Shown piece by piece: positions 23,216-34,037 of a stretch of DNA of 64,000 nucleotides (positions are counted from its first letter, which is position 1; the number at the start of each line of letters is the position of its first letter). The translations under genes and the position numbers were made by a program. The stretch is taken from assembly GCA_037951165.1 (NCBI GenBank), contig JBBDHG010000009.1:6041001-6105000 (forward strand), written 5' to 3'. The notes beneath the pieces are model-generated. The model did no database searches and was not told the origin of the DNA. It saw only the letters and a list, made by a program, of their open reading frames with translations. This DNA is from Lophius americanus. Lineage: Eukaryota > Chordata > Actinopteri > Lophiiformes > Lophiidae.

Positions 23216-24460
23216 CTCTCGAGTTCTAGTTGGGATTGATTTGTGCAATAGATATTCTTAGTTGTGTTTAAATTGATGCTGACCAAGGTTAATGGTATTT
23301 TCTAAATCAGTTCATATATTAGATTTACTGAATGGAATATCCATAGTGGAACTTAAGTCCAGTGTCAGATTAGTGGGCAGAATATCAACCACACTTGACT
23401 AGAGCTCTCACTGTGTGGAATATACAAATATTTAATATCATCAGTCACTATCTAACATTATCTCTCAACGGAGGATATGCATTAACACATTGGTTATGCA
23501 TTCACATTTTTTCCGTCCTACTAACAGGGTTTAAATTGCAATTTTAAAGCAGATTGAATCTGCTTAAAATGTGAATGATCTTAGCTCTTTTTGGCTTAAA
23601 AAAAGTCTTTAAATATTACTTAATCTATTGCTGTAACAACAAAAGAGGGATTGAGGGCATTATTCATAACTTAAGCAGTTTTACACTATTAAATCAATGC
23701 GATATATGCTCAAATAGCTTGTTTACGCCAATTCCTAAGGTGATTATGATCTCACACAGATACTTATCTGCACCGGAACTGCATACCTGAACGTGATTAC
23801 ACATTTCAATCTCAGTTTACAGGGCAAGAATGCAAAACATCCAGGACATCCTAAGCTTGTCTATGATGTCAGACATTGAAAAATAATGTCTTTATTTTTG
23901 ATTAACCATATTCTCTTTATGTAAAGATCTGTATGCTTTGTTATGTTAGCAAAATTGCAGTCTTAATGCATATGGGTTTGGGGTTAAATTTTGCTGATCA
24001 CACCTGCTATGTTTAAGTCATTCTGCTTTTCAAAGCCTACATATTCCTGTATTTATTGTAGTCTGAGGTGTGTATTAATTAAAGCAAACTCGGGGATGAA
24101 TGTGCAGTGAGTGGACATCCTTATAACGTGTGATTGAATCCTCCTCAAATCAAGCATGATTTATGACAGGCATGGTTAAGCAGTACGCTTTCTTGCAGAG
24201 ATCCTAGAACAGATATCCTGCTTTAAAAAAGCCCAAAGGGGAACCATTTACAATAGATATTTATATTGTACTTCCAGTATATTATATTATTATATATTAC
24301 ATTCTATTATGTATTATTTTGTTATAATGACTTATGTGTCTCTGTTGTGTTATGTACATGAGAACTATGTGTCTCTGTATGTTTGTGTCTGTCTATGCTT
24401 GGTTTTCAACATCATTAAATGTAAATAATTATGACAGTTTTACAGTCATAATTTTTTTTT
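23216..24460. other. Unclassified DNA, no gene seen
   Basis: No frame above 71 codons and no transposon motif. AT-rich with a TATTATATTATTATATATT tract near 24280. Confidence 0.55.
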
Positions 24461-24461
24461 T

Positions 24462-24730
24462 CTCCTAAGAAATGTGGGCCATAATTTATCATTTGTTGGT
24501 CCAATTGAGTCCAAATCTGGTGCATATGAATCATCTCAAGGAGATCTAGCCCATATCATAGTTTCTCCTAATACTTAATATTTTACCCATTAGAGGAAGC
24601 TTCAATGAAAAACATTACTATACATTTTATTTGAGGAGTTCAATCAAGGTGCTTTTTTGCTCAACGCAGGGGATTGGGTGGTTTTTGGGGGATTTCCACT
24701 TGCTGTTGTGGACAAAAGCAAAGGCCAACT
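24462..24730 (+). repeat. Composite repeat, short plus-strand copy
   Basis: Contains GGTCCAATTGAGTCCAAAT, GGTGCATATGAAT and CTCAAGGAGATCTAGC (24535), followed by ATTTTACCCATTAGAGGAAG and a terminal GGGGATT...TGCTGTTGTGGACAAAAGC word. These are the subunit and tail words of the longer copies at 27.7-28.8 and 31.9-32.9 kb, so this is a copy with one subunit plus the tail. Confidence 0.75.
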
Positions 24731-25479
24731 TTACTTTAGCATGAAAGTAATATGGTTGTGAATATGTCTGTTTTTTGAAATTATTTGACAACGATCACAC
24801 ATTGATTGATATCTGCAGCCTCTGCAGAGCTGCTGAGTGTTTGGGCGATGAACTGCTTGTGTGAGAAAGACTTTACCCAGTTCTAGTTTTAGAATCAAAA
24901 GGTGACACAACTGGAATAGGGTGCACAAAATATTACAAATGAGTAATAAAAGAAGATCAGACTTCTTGTTAAGCAGGCAGTAGTTAATGAATACTTACAA
25001 AAAAATTTAATGGAGGACAATATGTTCGATAATGATTAGTTACGACTAAGTATGATGCACTTAATTTGAAGGAACGTTAAAAGGATATGTAATGACAAGA
25101 TGATTCATAATAATCTACAGCTATGAGATACTAACTCAATGTTACACATCAGTGAGTGGAGGTCTTCCATTTTGGCATTGTTAAGGAAATAATTGCATAA
25201 TCAACCGTTTCCTGATTCAATCCTTTAACATCTTAATTATCTAACTGTTAATTAATCATTCATTACAAAACAATGGAGTTAGTTCCCCAATTGATTCTGA
25301 CTTAGCAACATTTTTTTAAGTGTAACCGGAATTGCAATTACTCTGTGCTGTCATTTTATTTCCTTGAGCTTTTCTTGTTTCTTGTTTAATCTGTTTTGGT
25401 TCTCTGGTTTTATTTTGAAGGTTCATTTTCATCATCCTGCACTGTTTCCTGTTTTGTTTGGAAAGTGTGTATCCATGTG
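24731..25479. other. Unclassified DNA, no gene seen
   Basis: The only frame (65 codons, minus, 24731-24928) has no recognisable content. The stretch from 25350 becomes T-rich as it approaches the LTR-like block. Confidence 0.5.
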
Positions 25480-26062
25480 GTTCTGTTAACCTTTAACTTA
25501 CTGTTTTGATTTGATGTGGTCTGTTTTACCCTTTATCCTTCCCTGTTTAGTTTGTGTGTTTTACTTTGCTGGTGTTCCTTCTCGGTCTCTGTGTTTGTCT
25601 CTCCTGTTGTTTCTATTCTCCTCATGTGGGATTTTTCATCATCTTCACCTGTGTTTCCCCCTCCAGGTGTGACTCATTGTCTCGTTTATCCAGTGTATTT
25701 AAGCATGTGTCTCTCTGTCCTTCATGCGAGTTCACTCAATGTTTCTTGTTATACATTCATGACTTTTTCCCCCGTGTCTCCTAGTGAGTATTTCCAGAGT
25801 GTGTTTTCTTGGAGATTTTCGTGTGTTCGAAATTTGATTGATTTTTGGACTTTGCCTCTGTCATCTTGATTTTTGGATTTCTTTTATTGTCAGACTGCTC
25901 GTAGATTTTTGACTCTGGACTGTTTGTTGAATTTTGGTTTTTGGATTATTTTCTAATTATTAAATCATTAAGACGGCACCTGCTGCCTTCTCCACCATTG
26001 GCTGTTTCTCACGTGGGTCTTTAAACTTTGCTCCTGCCACAAGTTCTGACAAAAACATGGTG
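25480..26062 (+). mobile_element. LTR-like block (possible Ty3/gypsy solo LTR)
   Basis: T-rich DNA without A-rich stretches, ACCTGTGTTTCCCCCTCCAG at 25647, a TATA-like GTATTTAAGC at 25695, and a polyadenylation-like ATTAAATCATTAA near 25960 followed by CACCTGCTGCCTTCTCC, GTGGGTCTTTAAAC and a final TTCTGACA near 26050. That order matches U3-R-U5 of many teleost gypsy LTRs, whose U5 carries a CTGC...GGGTC word and ends in CA. The 117- and 76-codon frames here are by-products of the T/C bias. I found no second LTR or pol nearby, so solo LTR is the likeliest reading. Confidence 0.55.
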
Positions 26063-27230
26063 AACTACTGATTTTTTTGACATTGGAGTTTATTGAAAGG
26101 TTAACGATATAAACTAGGCCTACAATGTTGTCTCTAAAAGTAAAGGTATGTCTCTGAAAAGCTCCAAACAAACATGAATGAAACGGCCCAAGTTATTACT
26201 TAAAAAGACACAGCTACTTAGAAAGACGGATGTTCTGTGTAGGTTTTTCAATCTTTAAATATGTTTCAAATATGGCTTTACTTCTGCTATTTAAACACCT
26301 GTGTGTCTAGCTGGACATATATTTTTTGTGATATTAAATCATTACCGTGCTGTTTCTCAAGGCTTTGTGGAATAAACATCAAATCTGCTTCATAGCATCT
26401 AATGTTCAAATTTGAGTTTCATATAATTCAAACAATTCTCCATCATGCTCGTCAGCTTATCCCATTCAGGTTCTGAAATGACTTTTTGGAATCATGGAAT
26501 GATCAATGGAATCATGTCTACAGCAACTCAAATTTAGACAAACAGAAGTCAGCAGTTACAGCCAGGCGGTCTATTGGTCCATTCTTGACCAAGAAACAGG
26601 AAAACTAGAGACCAGAATTCTAAAATGAATGAATGGTGGCACTTATAAAACAATAATAGGGATTGATTAGTGCTCAGCATGGACAATGAAACATAGGCCA
26701 TGACTCTGCTCAGCTCACATGGGGACTCATTTTCCATGAAAGTCTGATTATATTATTCCTGGAAAATGTTCACAGCCATATCCTACATCCATCAGGGGCC
26801 CTTAAAAAAACAATGTTCTAACCCGTCAGCCAATTGAACAGATTTTGTTTTTCAAAGCGGTGTACACATTTGAAATCACTCTTTGTTCTAGGAGATGTGC
26901 TGTACATCACATCAAAACAGTGAAATTTTTATATAAAGAAAATTTTGTTCAACTGATATCCGAGTAGTTCCACACAGGTTGATATAAGCTTTGGCTGTCA
27001 TGGGATTCAGGATTCTCTATTTTTGTGAATGGGCTCTACCGGGACTCAAACTTACTTACTGAAATGACAGCTGTTCTCGTGAATACAACAAAAATAAAGT
27101 TATTTCGGAAGAATTTGATAAAAAAATCTAATATTATATAAATGTAATAGCCACCACTGCATCTGTCATTGCAGATCCTTTGTGTTAAGGTGATGACTGA
27201 GTGAATATATGTTTGGAAAATAGTATTTTC
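26063..27230. other. Unclassified DNA, no gene seen
   Basis: Short frames only, no transposon signals recognised. Confidence 0.5.
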
Positions 27231-27560
27231 CATAAAAATAAGCTCCCTCTAATGAGTAATATATGAACTACACTTAAATATGATATATGCAAGATAGACC
27301 TCCTCGAATTGATTCATATTTTTGAACTAAATAAACCAATGAATAGAAAGTTAAGTCCTAACACTGTTTTTCATTCAAGAGCTGCCCTTAGTGAGTAAAA
27401 TATCATAAGATGGAGCTCCTCGTGTCAACTCATGTGTGCCTTGTTTGGATTAAATTGGACCAATGGTATGGAAGCTAAGTCTGAAAAACAAAGTAAGATT
27501 TTGTAACAGAGCTCCCCCTAGTGAGAAATATATATAAATATTACAGTAAGATATAATATA
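27231..27560 (-). repeat. Composite repeat, inverted copy
   Basis: In plus-strand terms the stretch reads AAGCTCCCTCTAATGAGTAA, TAGACCTCCTCGAATTGATTC (near 27297), then GCTGCCCTTAGTGAGTAAAA and GAGCTCCTCGTGTCAACTCA, then GAGCTCCCCCTAGTGAG near 27512. These are the subunit words of the composite repeat in reverse orientation, present about three times. It stands about 100 bases left of the plus-oriented copy, so the pair forms a large imperfect inverted repeat. Confidence 0.68.
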
Positions 27561-27649
27561 TAGTTGACAGATATTTTGAAATAAATTCCTAACCTTGTCA
27601 CCACTAAGATAAACAGACGATCTGACGAAGAATGGAGTGTAGAGCCAGT

Positions 27650-28820
27650 GTTTCATGCAGCAGTCTTTAGGTGTGACGATGAACCAGATTGGAGCCAGTG
27701 TGAAAATATCATGGTCGGTGGAGTCAGGAGAGGAGAGAGTGGCATGTATCCATCTCCACCACTGCCTCCGCTACTGCAGATCTTTCTTGTTAATGTAATA
27801 ACTCAAAATGTCTATCATGGATCATTTTTTAAATTTCAGACCCACGTAGACCTTAGAATGAGGAAGGACTGGGTTCCGAAAGTTCAGTTGTTACTGAAAA
27901 TAGGGGGAGCTTTATCTCCAAAATTTTAAGGCAATCATTTCTTAACTGTTGGTCCGAATTTGGTGCATATGATTTGACTGAAGAATATATATCCAGTGAA
28001 CATGGTGATTTAGTCTAATAGTTCATATTTTACTCACTAGGAGGAGCTTTTTATCAAACAGTTTTTCAGATATGACTTCCTTTGTTTCTATTTAATTCAA
28101 ATTCAAAGCATATCAATCAACTCAAGGAGATCCATCTTGTAAATATCATGTTTCAATCTAGTTGTCTATATTTTACTTACTTAGGGGAGTTTTTTATTTT
28201 ATTTGTTTTATAAAAAACACTTTTCCTGACATAACTCTAGAAATATTACATGTAAAATTTTCAAATTTTATATCTAAATAGCCCTTTGTGCAAAAATAAC
28301 GGTTGATTTGGGGAAAAAGGTTGGTGGTAAATATTTGACAATAGGGGGAACTTTATCTGCAAAAATTTTTGGGTGTACATTTTCAAGCAATGGTGCAATT
28401 GGTGCATATTAAATGTATTATTATTATTATTATATGAATCGACTCAAGGAGATCTATCTAGTATACATTGTGTTTTACTTTAATAATTCATATTTTACTC
28501 ACAAAGGGGAGCTATATACAAAAAACATTGTTTTCCAAATATATCTCAAAAAATATTTCTTGGTTCAGTTTCATACTTTATACCCAATTGACTTTAGAAA
28601 TTTGACAGCCATTGATCCAATTTTGTCAAATTCTTTTGCATATGAATAGATTCAAGGAAATCTCTCTTTATTTAATTTTACCGTTGTTTTAATGTAAGTC
28701 ATATTTTACTCTCTTTAAGGAGAGTTTTTGCAAAAATACTTTGAACCTGTTCAAAGAGGGGGATTAGGGACATTTCGGGGATATAGCCTTGCTGTTGGGG
28801 ACGACAGCGTAGGTCTTGTT
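27650..28820 (+). repeat. Composite repeat, longest plus-strand copy
   Basis: Begins with a head containing CCACCACTGCCTCCGCTACT (27756), then several diverged subunits marked by GGGGGAGCTTTATCT, GGTGCATATGA, CTCAAGGAGATC (28121, 28443, degenerate at 28651) and TTCATATTTTACTCAC (28023, 28487 and degenerate elsewhere), and closes with GGGGATATAGCCTTGCTGTT and a GGGGACGACAGCGTAGGTC word (28777-28816). Head, subunits and tail recur in the same order at 31.93-32.90 kb. It has no coding capacity that I can see; the 93- and 78-codon frames are not shared between copies. Confidence 0.75.
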
Positions 28821-28821
28821 A

Positions 28822-29060
28822 AAGACAGCAGCTGATTTTGATGGGCTAAGCTTGCAGGTGTGACACATTGATTATATACATGAGGATACCGGATTGAGCG
28901 CAGCTGATATCAATTGATGCACCAGACATTGGAGCAAGTGAGATTTAGCTTGGCTAAAGGTGAGGACAATAGTGTTATGAGTATTACTGTGGCAGGAGTG
29001 TGTAAGAGGATAGTTCTTCTGATTGAAATTTCGACAGATCTCCATTAAAACGTTAAACAA
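28822..29060 (-). repeat. Dispersed repeat paired with 41130-41380
   Basis: The reverse complement of this stretch aligns with 41130-41380 over about 240 bases: GAGATCTgTC, ACTATCCTCT.ACA, TCCTGCCACAGTAATA, a GCATCAATTGATAT word, CACACCTGCAA and CAGCTGCTGTC occur in the same order in both. It joins the tail of the composite repeat without a gap and may be an outer part of the same element. Confidence 0.72.
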
Positions 29061-29719
29061 ACAATATATCAATGACTAAACTAACTAAAGCCCAGTTGTT
29101 GGCTAACAATAGATGACTACTGGGGCAGAGGCTCCATTTTACTAGGGCATGTGCCCGATGTAAAATGGGTCGAGACAGGCCGATACAGTACGCATGTCAA
29201 ATGTAGATTAACAAGGGAGAATTGGAGGCTGAGGCAAATCAGTTTCTCTGGCAACGACTAGACTTCAACACCATTACTATCATTTTGAAATGTCCGCTGC
29301 AACACACCCTTAAATTAAAAATTGCCTTCTGTATATTATGATTTGAAGAAAAGTGCAGCACTAACATATTTGTGTATCGTGCTGAAAGCAGCTGAATTCA
29401 TATCAACAGACAGATACATTTTTTTCATATCAGTTTAAATTAAACGTGTCATGCACCAATTAAGGTGGCTGTCAAAATGCCAGAGTAAACCAGCAATGAC
29501 TTGACAAGGAAATAAATCAATAACTTGTCAAGATGAGGTCAGCAGTAGTCCTTAATACCTCTCCTTCTACCCATTACTCCAGCCTGCAAAAAGTTTAATG
29601 CTTGTATCGACTCAGCAGTGCATGCTTGCTTATATTGTAGGACTGGCTTGTCAGATACATTTTTTTTAAATGAAAGCATAAACTATAAAGCCAAAAAGTA
29701 AATTTATGCAATATGAGCT
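29061..29719. other. Unclassified DNA, no gene seen
   Basis: No frame worth reporting and no transposon motif recognised. Confidence 0.5.
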
Positions 29720-29723
29720 GTGA

Positions 29724-30085
29724 TGGAGCATCAAGTGGTGCAGTGGTTAGCCTACCTCATAGCCAGAATGTACCGAGTACGAATCCACCTCTGCCAGCCT
29801 CTCTGCCGGTTTGCTTATTCTCCCTGTGTCTGCGCGGGTTCTCTCCGATAACTCTGGCTTCCTCCCACAGTCCAAAAACATGCAACATAGGTGAGACTAA
29901 ATTGCCCATAGGAGTGAGTGCTTGTGTGAGTGCTTGTATGTCTCTCTATTTATCGGCCCTATGATGAACTAGCGACTCGTCCTGGATGTACTCCGCCTTT
30001 CGTTCGATGTAAGCTGGGATAGGCTTCAGCCCCCCAGGACCCTTAACAGGATAAGCATTTGATAATGAAAGAATGAATGAATGAG
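29724..30085 (+). mobile_element. tRNA-headed SINE-like element, plus strand
   Basis: The 5' part AAGTGGTGCAGTGGTTAGCC resembles a Pol III A box, and GTACGAATCCACC about 35 bases on resembles a B box. The body contains GGGTTCTCTCCGATAACTC, TTCCTCCCACAGTCCAAAAA, CTAAATTGCCCATAGG and a TGGGATAGGCTTCAGCCCCC word, ending in ACAGGATAAGC and an (AATG)n tail at 30070-30083. This is a widespread teleost repeat whose 3' half is shared with LINE 3' ends, which lets it borrow LINE enzymes. The 83-codon frame at 29713-29964 is not a gene. Confidence 0.78.
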
Positions 30086-30234
30086 CTGTGATTTCCCATT
30101 GTCGGACATTGCTTCCCTTTGCACAGTAGCTATTTTTTCCAAGATCAAGTATTGCTGTCACAATTGGAAAATGGTTAAACACAGTAATATAAGACAAAAT
30201 CTCAAAGACAAAAAAGAACGTTTCCATCTGGCTC
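30086..30234. other. Spacer between inverted SINE-type copies
   Basis: About 150 bases of ordinary AT-rich sequence separating two copies of the same repeat in opposite orientation. Confidence 0.5.
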
Positions 30235-30420
30235 CCTAAGATTCATTCATAATGTCTGTAACCACTCAACCTATTCTGTGTTGTGATGTGTAGGTGCCTA
30301 TCCTAGCTGACATTGGTTGAGAGGCGAGGTACACCCTGGATAAGCCCCAAGTTTATCGCAGGGCCAACACATAGACAAATTTCCAGTCACACCTATGGGT
30401 GATAGTTAGTCACTGTAGCC
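30235..30420 (-). mobile_element. SINE/LINE 3'-tail copy, minus strand
   Basis: The plus strand reads TAACCACTCAACCTATTCTG, CCTATCCTAGCTGACATTGG, GAGGCGAGGTACACCCTGGA and CGCAGGGCCAACACATAGAC, the reverse complement of the 3' half of the element at 29724-30085. The head is missing. With that copy it forms an inverted pair about 150 bases apart. Confidence 0.75.
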
Positions 30421-31089
30421 ACAGAAATTACAGTAAAGTTAATTTCCTTCATGAGAGAAGTAAAGTGGATTGCTCACTACAACAGATGTATGAAAATAAG
30501 TCTGTCAGAAGGCATTGGGTTGTTAGACTCTTCAAAGATATTATGATAGGAGGGCATCTGTCCTTAAGAGTAGCAAGATAGATCACCTTTGAGTTTGAAC
30601 AGTGGTTGTGGTGGTGGCTGTTGAGGCAGCTGAGAACAATGAATGATGAAGTTGGTGTATGTACGAGGATACATCAGTGATAAGGGGGGGGGGCAGCGTA
30701 ACAGCACCAACAAAGAAACAGATGAACAGAGAGAATAGTTTTGAGAGACAAATTCAAAATGATATGCTAGCAAGCTGAGATCATCACACCATGATAATCA
30801 CATCGAGCATGCCTTAAAGCTAAGTGGTACGGTGCAATGAGAAATAACTTCTGAGTGCACTTTTGCTAGAGCTTTATTAGTTATCCTGTTAATTCTATAC
30901 ATTAACGATATCGTCCTGAACTAAAGTACATATTCCTGATTTATTGTTCTATTAGTCATTCTAAAAAGATTTCATGCCAAAAGTAAATGTAAGTCCTAGG
31001 TAAAGATCTAGATAGCTCAGTAAGTAACAGGATGTAAGATGCTAGAAATACTGGGAGGCATAACCATGTGGCTGTTTTAGTGTACAAGA

Positions 31090-31465
31090 GAATCCGTGTG
31101 ACTATGGATTAGAATGCCCCAAGTTCCGGTTGGATACGACACCAAAAGTAGTTGAGAATTTAAAAAACAAAATTCTGTGTGGCCTTCAAGTTACAGGCAA
31201 TGCAGCTGCTGGCTAACCAACCAGACATTCTGGCGGTAGGCAAGAAACAAACGAGGGCAGTTGTGACAGCAGATGAAGTACCAGGAGGTGAAGAAACAGC
31301 TGGAACAGTTTGGACAAGTGTAAGTCAAAGTGATCCCCTTTGTGACCCCCAAACTGGAAAAATATCTCTACCGAATTCTAGGAACAAAATTTGAGGTCCA
31401 GAAGAGCATTGTCCTTGGAACAACAACGATCTGTGACTACGCTAATGCTTTTAGTGGTTTCATAG
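31090..31465 (+). mobile_element. LINE 3' end, R2/NeSL-like endonuclease remnant
   Basis: After a degenerate PKVV-like word (31140-31160, CACCAAAAGTAGTTGAGAA) the plus strand encodes LLANQPDILAVGKKQTRAVV (about 31206-31265). This fits the PD...D...VVxDV core of the C-terminal restriction-like endonuclease found in early-branching LINEs such as R2 and NeSL. In the next frame VTPKLEKYLYRILGTKFEVQ and KSIVLGTTTICDYA (31340-31440) match the protein's C-terminal end. The second acidic block (V-I-D-V-A in relatives) reads VTADEVP, so the fold may be damaged, and a frameshift separates the two parts. It is 5' truncated and inactive. Confidence 0.72.
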
Positions 31466-31925
31466 AATACTAAATCTTTAACATACACAGTGTCCTGGTC
31501 ATAACTATAACTCTCTATTTAGACCTCTGTTTGCATTTTGAGTGCTAAACACAGAGATGAAAAGAATGTTAAATAAAGGCCAAAGCAAAACCAATGTTGA
31601 GATCGAATCATTGTTAAATGAATGGAGAAAGATTAAATTTATGTTTACAAGATTTGTGTTATACAGTATCAATGCAATGCTGTGCGTAACTGAATTAATT
31701 GAAATCATTTTTGTGAAATTAAACTGTCATCAGCTCTTTTTTCCTGAAATCTTTGACCCACTGGCACAAAGGCATTTGACCCCCCTTGCCTGAGGTTTGT
31801 GGTTGTCAGTGTTTGTGAGACACAGAATGTGTCAGACTCAAACTGCATAGACTTTTTGGATGATATTTCCATAGCTAGATTCTGTAGAAAGTCACATCAC
31901 TTCTCTCTAGAAGCTGAAAGTTATG
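31466..31925. other. Unclassified DNA, no gene seen
   Basis: The 83- and 99-codon frames here (31542-31793, 31799-32098) show no motif; the second runs into the composite repeat. Confidence 0.45.
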
Positions 31926-31929
31926 GATA

Positions 31930-32897
31930 TGAAACTAGCACACAGCGTTGGAGGATATTATCATCATTCTATCCCCGAAAAGACAGGGATACAATGATGA
32001 TGCAATCGCCACCGCTACCACCGCGCCCGCGTATGTATTCGCAGCACATCCTTCGTGTTAGCACGATAAACCAAAAACTGTTTCAAGCATCAAACTAGGT
32101 GGATATTTATCTCCAAAAGTTTTTGGGCCATATATGTCTCAGCAATTGGTCCCATTTACTTCAAACTTGGTACATATTAATCAACTTGAGGAGTTCTATT
32201 TTGTATGCATTGTGTTTTACTTAAATAGTTCATATTTAACTCACTGAGACGCTTTTAGCAAACACTTAACATTATTTTTTTGAGCCTAAAATAAAATATA
32301 AATAGAGCTTGTTTCTTGGAGGATTCCCATCTCTGCCAGAGTAACACACACTAGAGAGTGTAGAAGTAAATCATGTTTATAATAAGATAATACTACATGT
32401 CAAGAGTGATAAGGCAAAACTCCATGAAAGTAGAGATGGATAAAATCTACTGAAAAAAATACTGAAATTTTTTTTCTGGGGACATAACTTCCTTGGTCCA
32501 ATTAAGTCAAATCTTGATGCGTGTGAATTGGCTCAGGCAGATCTATCTTCTAAATATCATAATTTACTCCAAAAGTTCATAAAAAAAAATGTTTTTTTTT
32601 CTTTTTATGGAAAACACTTTCCTGGATAGAACTCAATAACTATTATGTAGATTATTTTCAAACTTTATGCCACCATTGCCCATATTATGAAGAAAAATCT
32701 AGATTGATTTGGTAAAGATCAGTTATATATTTCTTACACTAGGTGGTTTTTGTCTTCAAATATTTTGGGGCAATAATTAAGTCTATAATAACTCTAATAA
32801 TTAGTCTAATTGCTTGCATAATGCAGGGAATTTGGGAATTTTTAGGGATATACCCATACTGTTGGGGATGACAGCATAGGCCTTGTCCATATCATGA
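31930..32897 (+). repeat. Composite repeat, second long plus-strand copy
   Basis: Starts with a head, GCCACCGCTACCACCGCGCC (about 32008-32030), then subunits with CTTGAGGAGTTCTATT (32185), TTCATATTTAACTCAC, GGTCCAATTAAGTCAAAT and CAGGCAGATCTATC (32535), and closes with AGGGATATACCCATACTGTT then GGGGATGACAGCATAGGCC (32849-32893). Same head-subunit-tail order as 27650-28820, with considerable divergence. Confidence 0.72.
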
Positions 32898-33800
32898 ATA
32901 TGTGAGTAGTGTGGTATGGCTGCTGTCTACATGATTGACTACCTCATGGAAGCCTTAGTTGCAAAATTATGTTGAAATGATACGTTGATCCTGATTGCTT
33001 TCATCGTATCGGGCCTGTTTCACTTCACACCTTCATTTCCAGGTTGTAAAACCCTTTTTGGTGGCACTAGTTATCCATCCTCGTACATTGTTGATTGCTG
33101 ACTTGGAAAAATTATCTCTAAGTTGTTTTAACTAATGTACAAATTATAACTCATAATCATCTCTATACCATTCCTGGTTGAGAGGCATGTAAATAAAATA
33201 GGCTGTAACCAATCAATTTTCCTACTGCCGAGATGATTGCTTGCATTCCATACTCAGCAGAAACTGGGTAGAACTACACCACTAGTGTCTGCAGCAGCTT
33301 CACTTTTTTTTTTTTACTTACTCAGGAAGTGATATGTCCTCAGCTTCTTTCTTAAGAAATTAGCTGAAGGTGGTCTCAATCAATGTGTAATGAAAGTCAA
33401 CTTAATTACTAGGATTTTCCACTAACTGTGTGCATATTTATGTGAAGATAAGTTAAAAGTAAATAACAACTACAAAAGTTAGGCTTTGTTGAATATATGT
33501 GGACTCATTTTTTTGCTTTAGAATGTATGTTTGAACATCCCACCTATGAAGACAAAGGAACACATAATTATAGTTCAGGCTTAGCAGGCAGATTCATTAA
33601 TATATTAAATGTGATATGAAAGTGTAACAAACCTGATTTACTATTAAATATTTTAGGGAAAGGCAGTATGTGTTAGATTCAAATTCTTGTCCAGCAAATG
33701 TTGTCTGGCAACTGGACAATGTCTACATCTTAATTATGCTTGGAACACTGTCCATGAAGTCTTAAGCAAAGAAGCGCAATCATGGTAGCGTTCAACTAAC
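32898..33800. other. Unclassified DNA, no gene seen
   Basis: AT-rich, no frame or transposon motif worth reporting. Confidence 0.5.
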
Positions 33801-33814
33801 AGAGAGTGGATATG

Positions 33815-33885
33815 AATAAGATACGTGCGAGTATGGATTAGAAGTCCCGTTTGAATACGGCACCAAAAGTGGTTGAGAGGTAACC
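33815..33885 (+). mobile_element. Short fragment of the R2/NeSL-like LINE 3' region
   Basis: GTGCGAGTATGGATTAGAAG then AATACGGCACCAAAAGTGGT and TGAGA closely parallel 31095-31160 (GTGTGACTATGGATTAGAAT ... CACCAAAAGTAGTTGAGA). It encodes the remnant of a YGLEVP...PKVVE word found just before the endonuclease in that LINE family. Only about 70 bases are present. Confidence 0.62.
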
Positions 33886-33889
33886 ATTC

Positions 33890-34036
33890 AGCCATCATTC
33901 ACACACCAAAGGAATAAAATTTGGGAGCAACTTGGGGTTCATTATCTTGCTCAAGGAGACTTTGACATGTGGCCTGCTGGGGGTCAAACCAACGACATTC
34001 AGATAGGTGGTCCACCACTCTACCAGCTGAGACAGG
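33890..34036 (-). mobile_element. tRNA-derived SINE-like element, minus strand
   Basis: On the minus strand CTCAGCTGGTAGAGTGGTGG (to about 34034) is a good Pol III A box, and GTTTGACCCCCAGCA about 40 bases further is a B-box-like word. In plus-strand terms it continues left into TGGGAGCAACTTGGGGTTCA and TATCTTGCTCAAGGA. The same block in the same orientation recurs at 46095-46245. It is a tRNA-like head without the folded features of a working tRNA gene. A LINE fragment starts directly at its right edge. Confidence 0.72.
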
Positions 34037-34037
34037 G

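Noticed and set aside
25516..25869. 117-codon hydrophobic, Cys/Ser-rich frame that could pass for a membrane protein
   Set aside because: It lies in the T/C-rich part of an LTR-like block; base bias alone gives Phe, Leu, Ser, Cys and Val codons.
28020..28740. Regular satellite array
   Set aside because: Subunit markers are spaced unevenly (about 200 to 320 bases) and diverged, so it is not a simple tandem satellite; treated as internal structure of a dispersed repeat.
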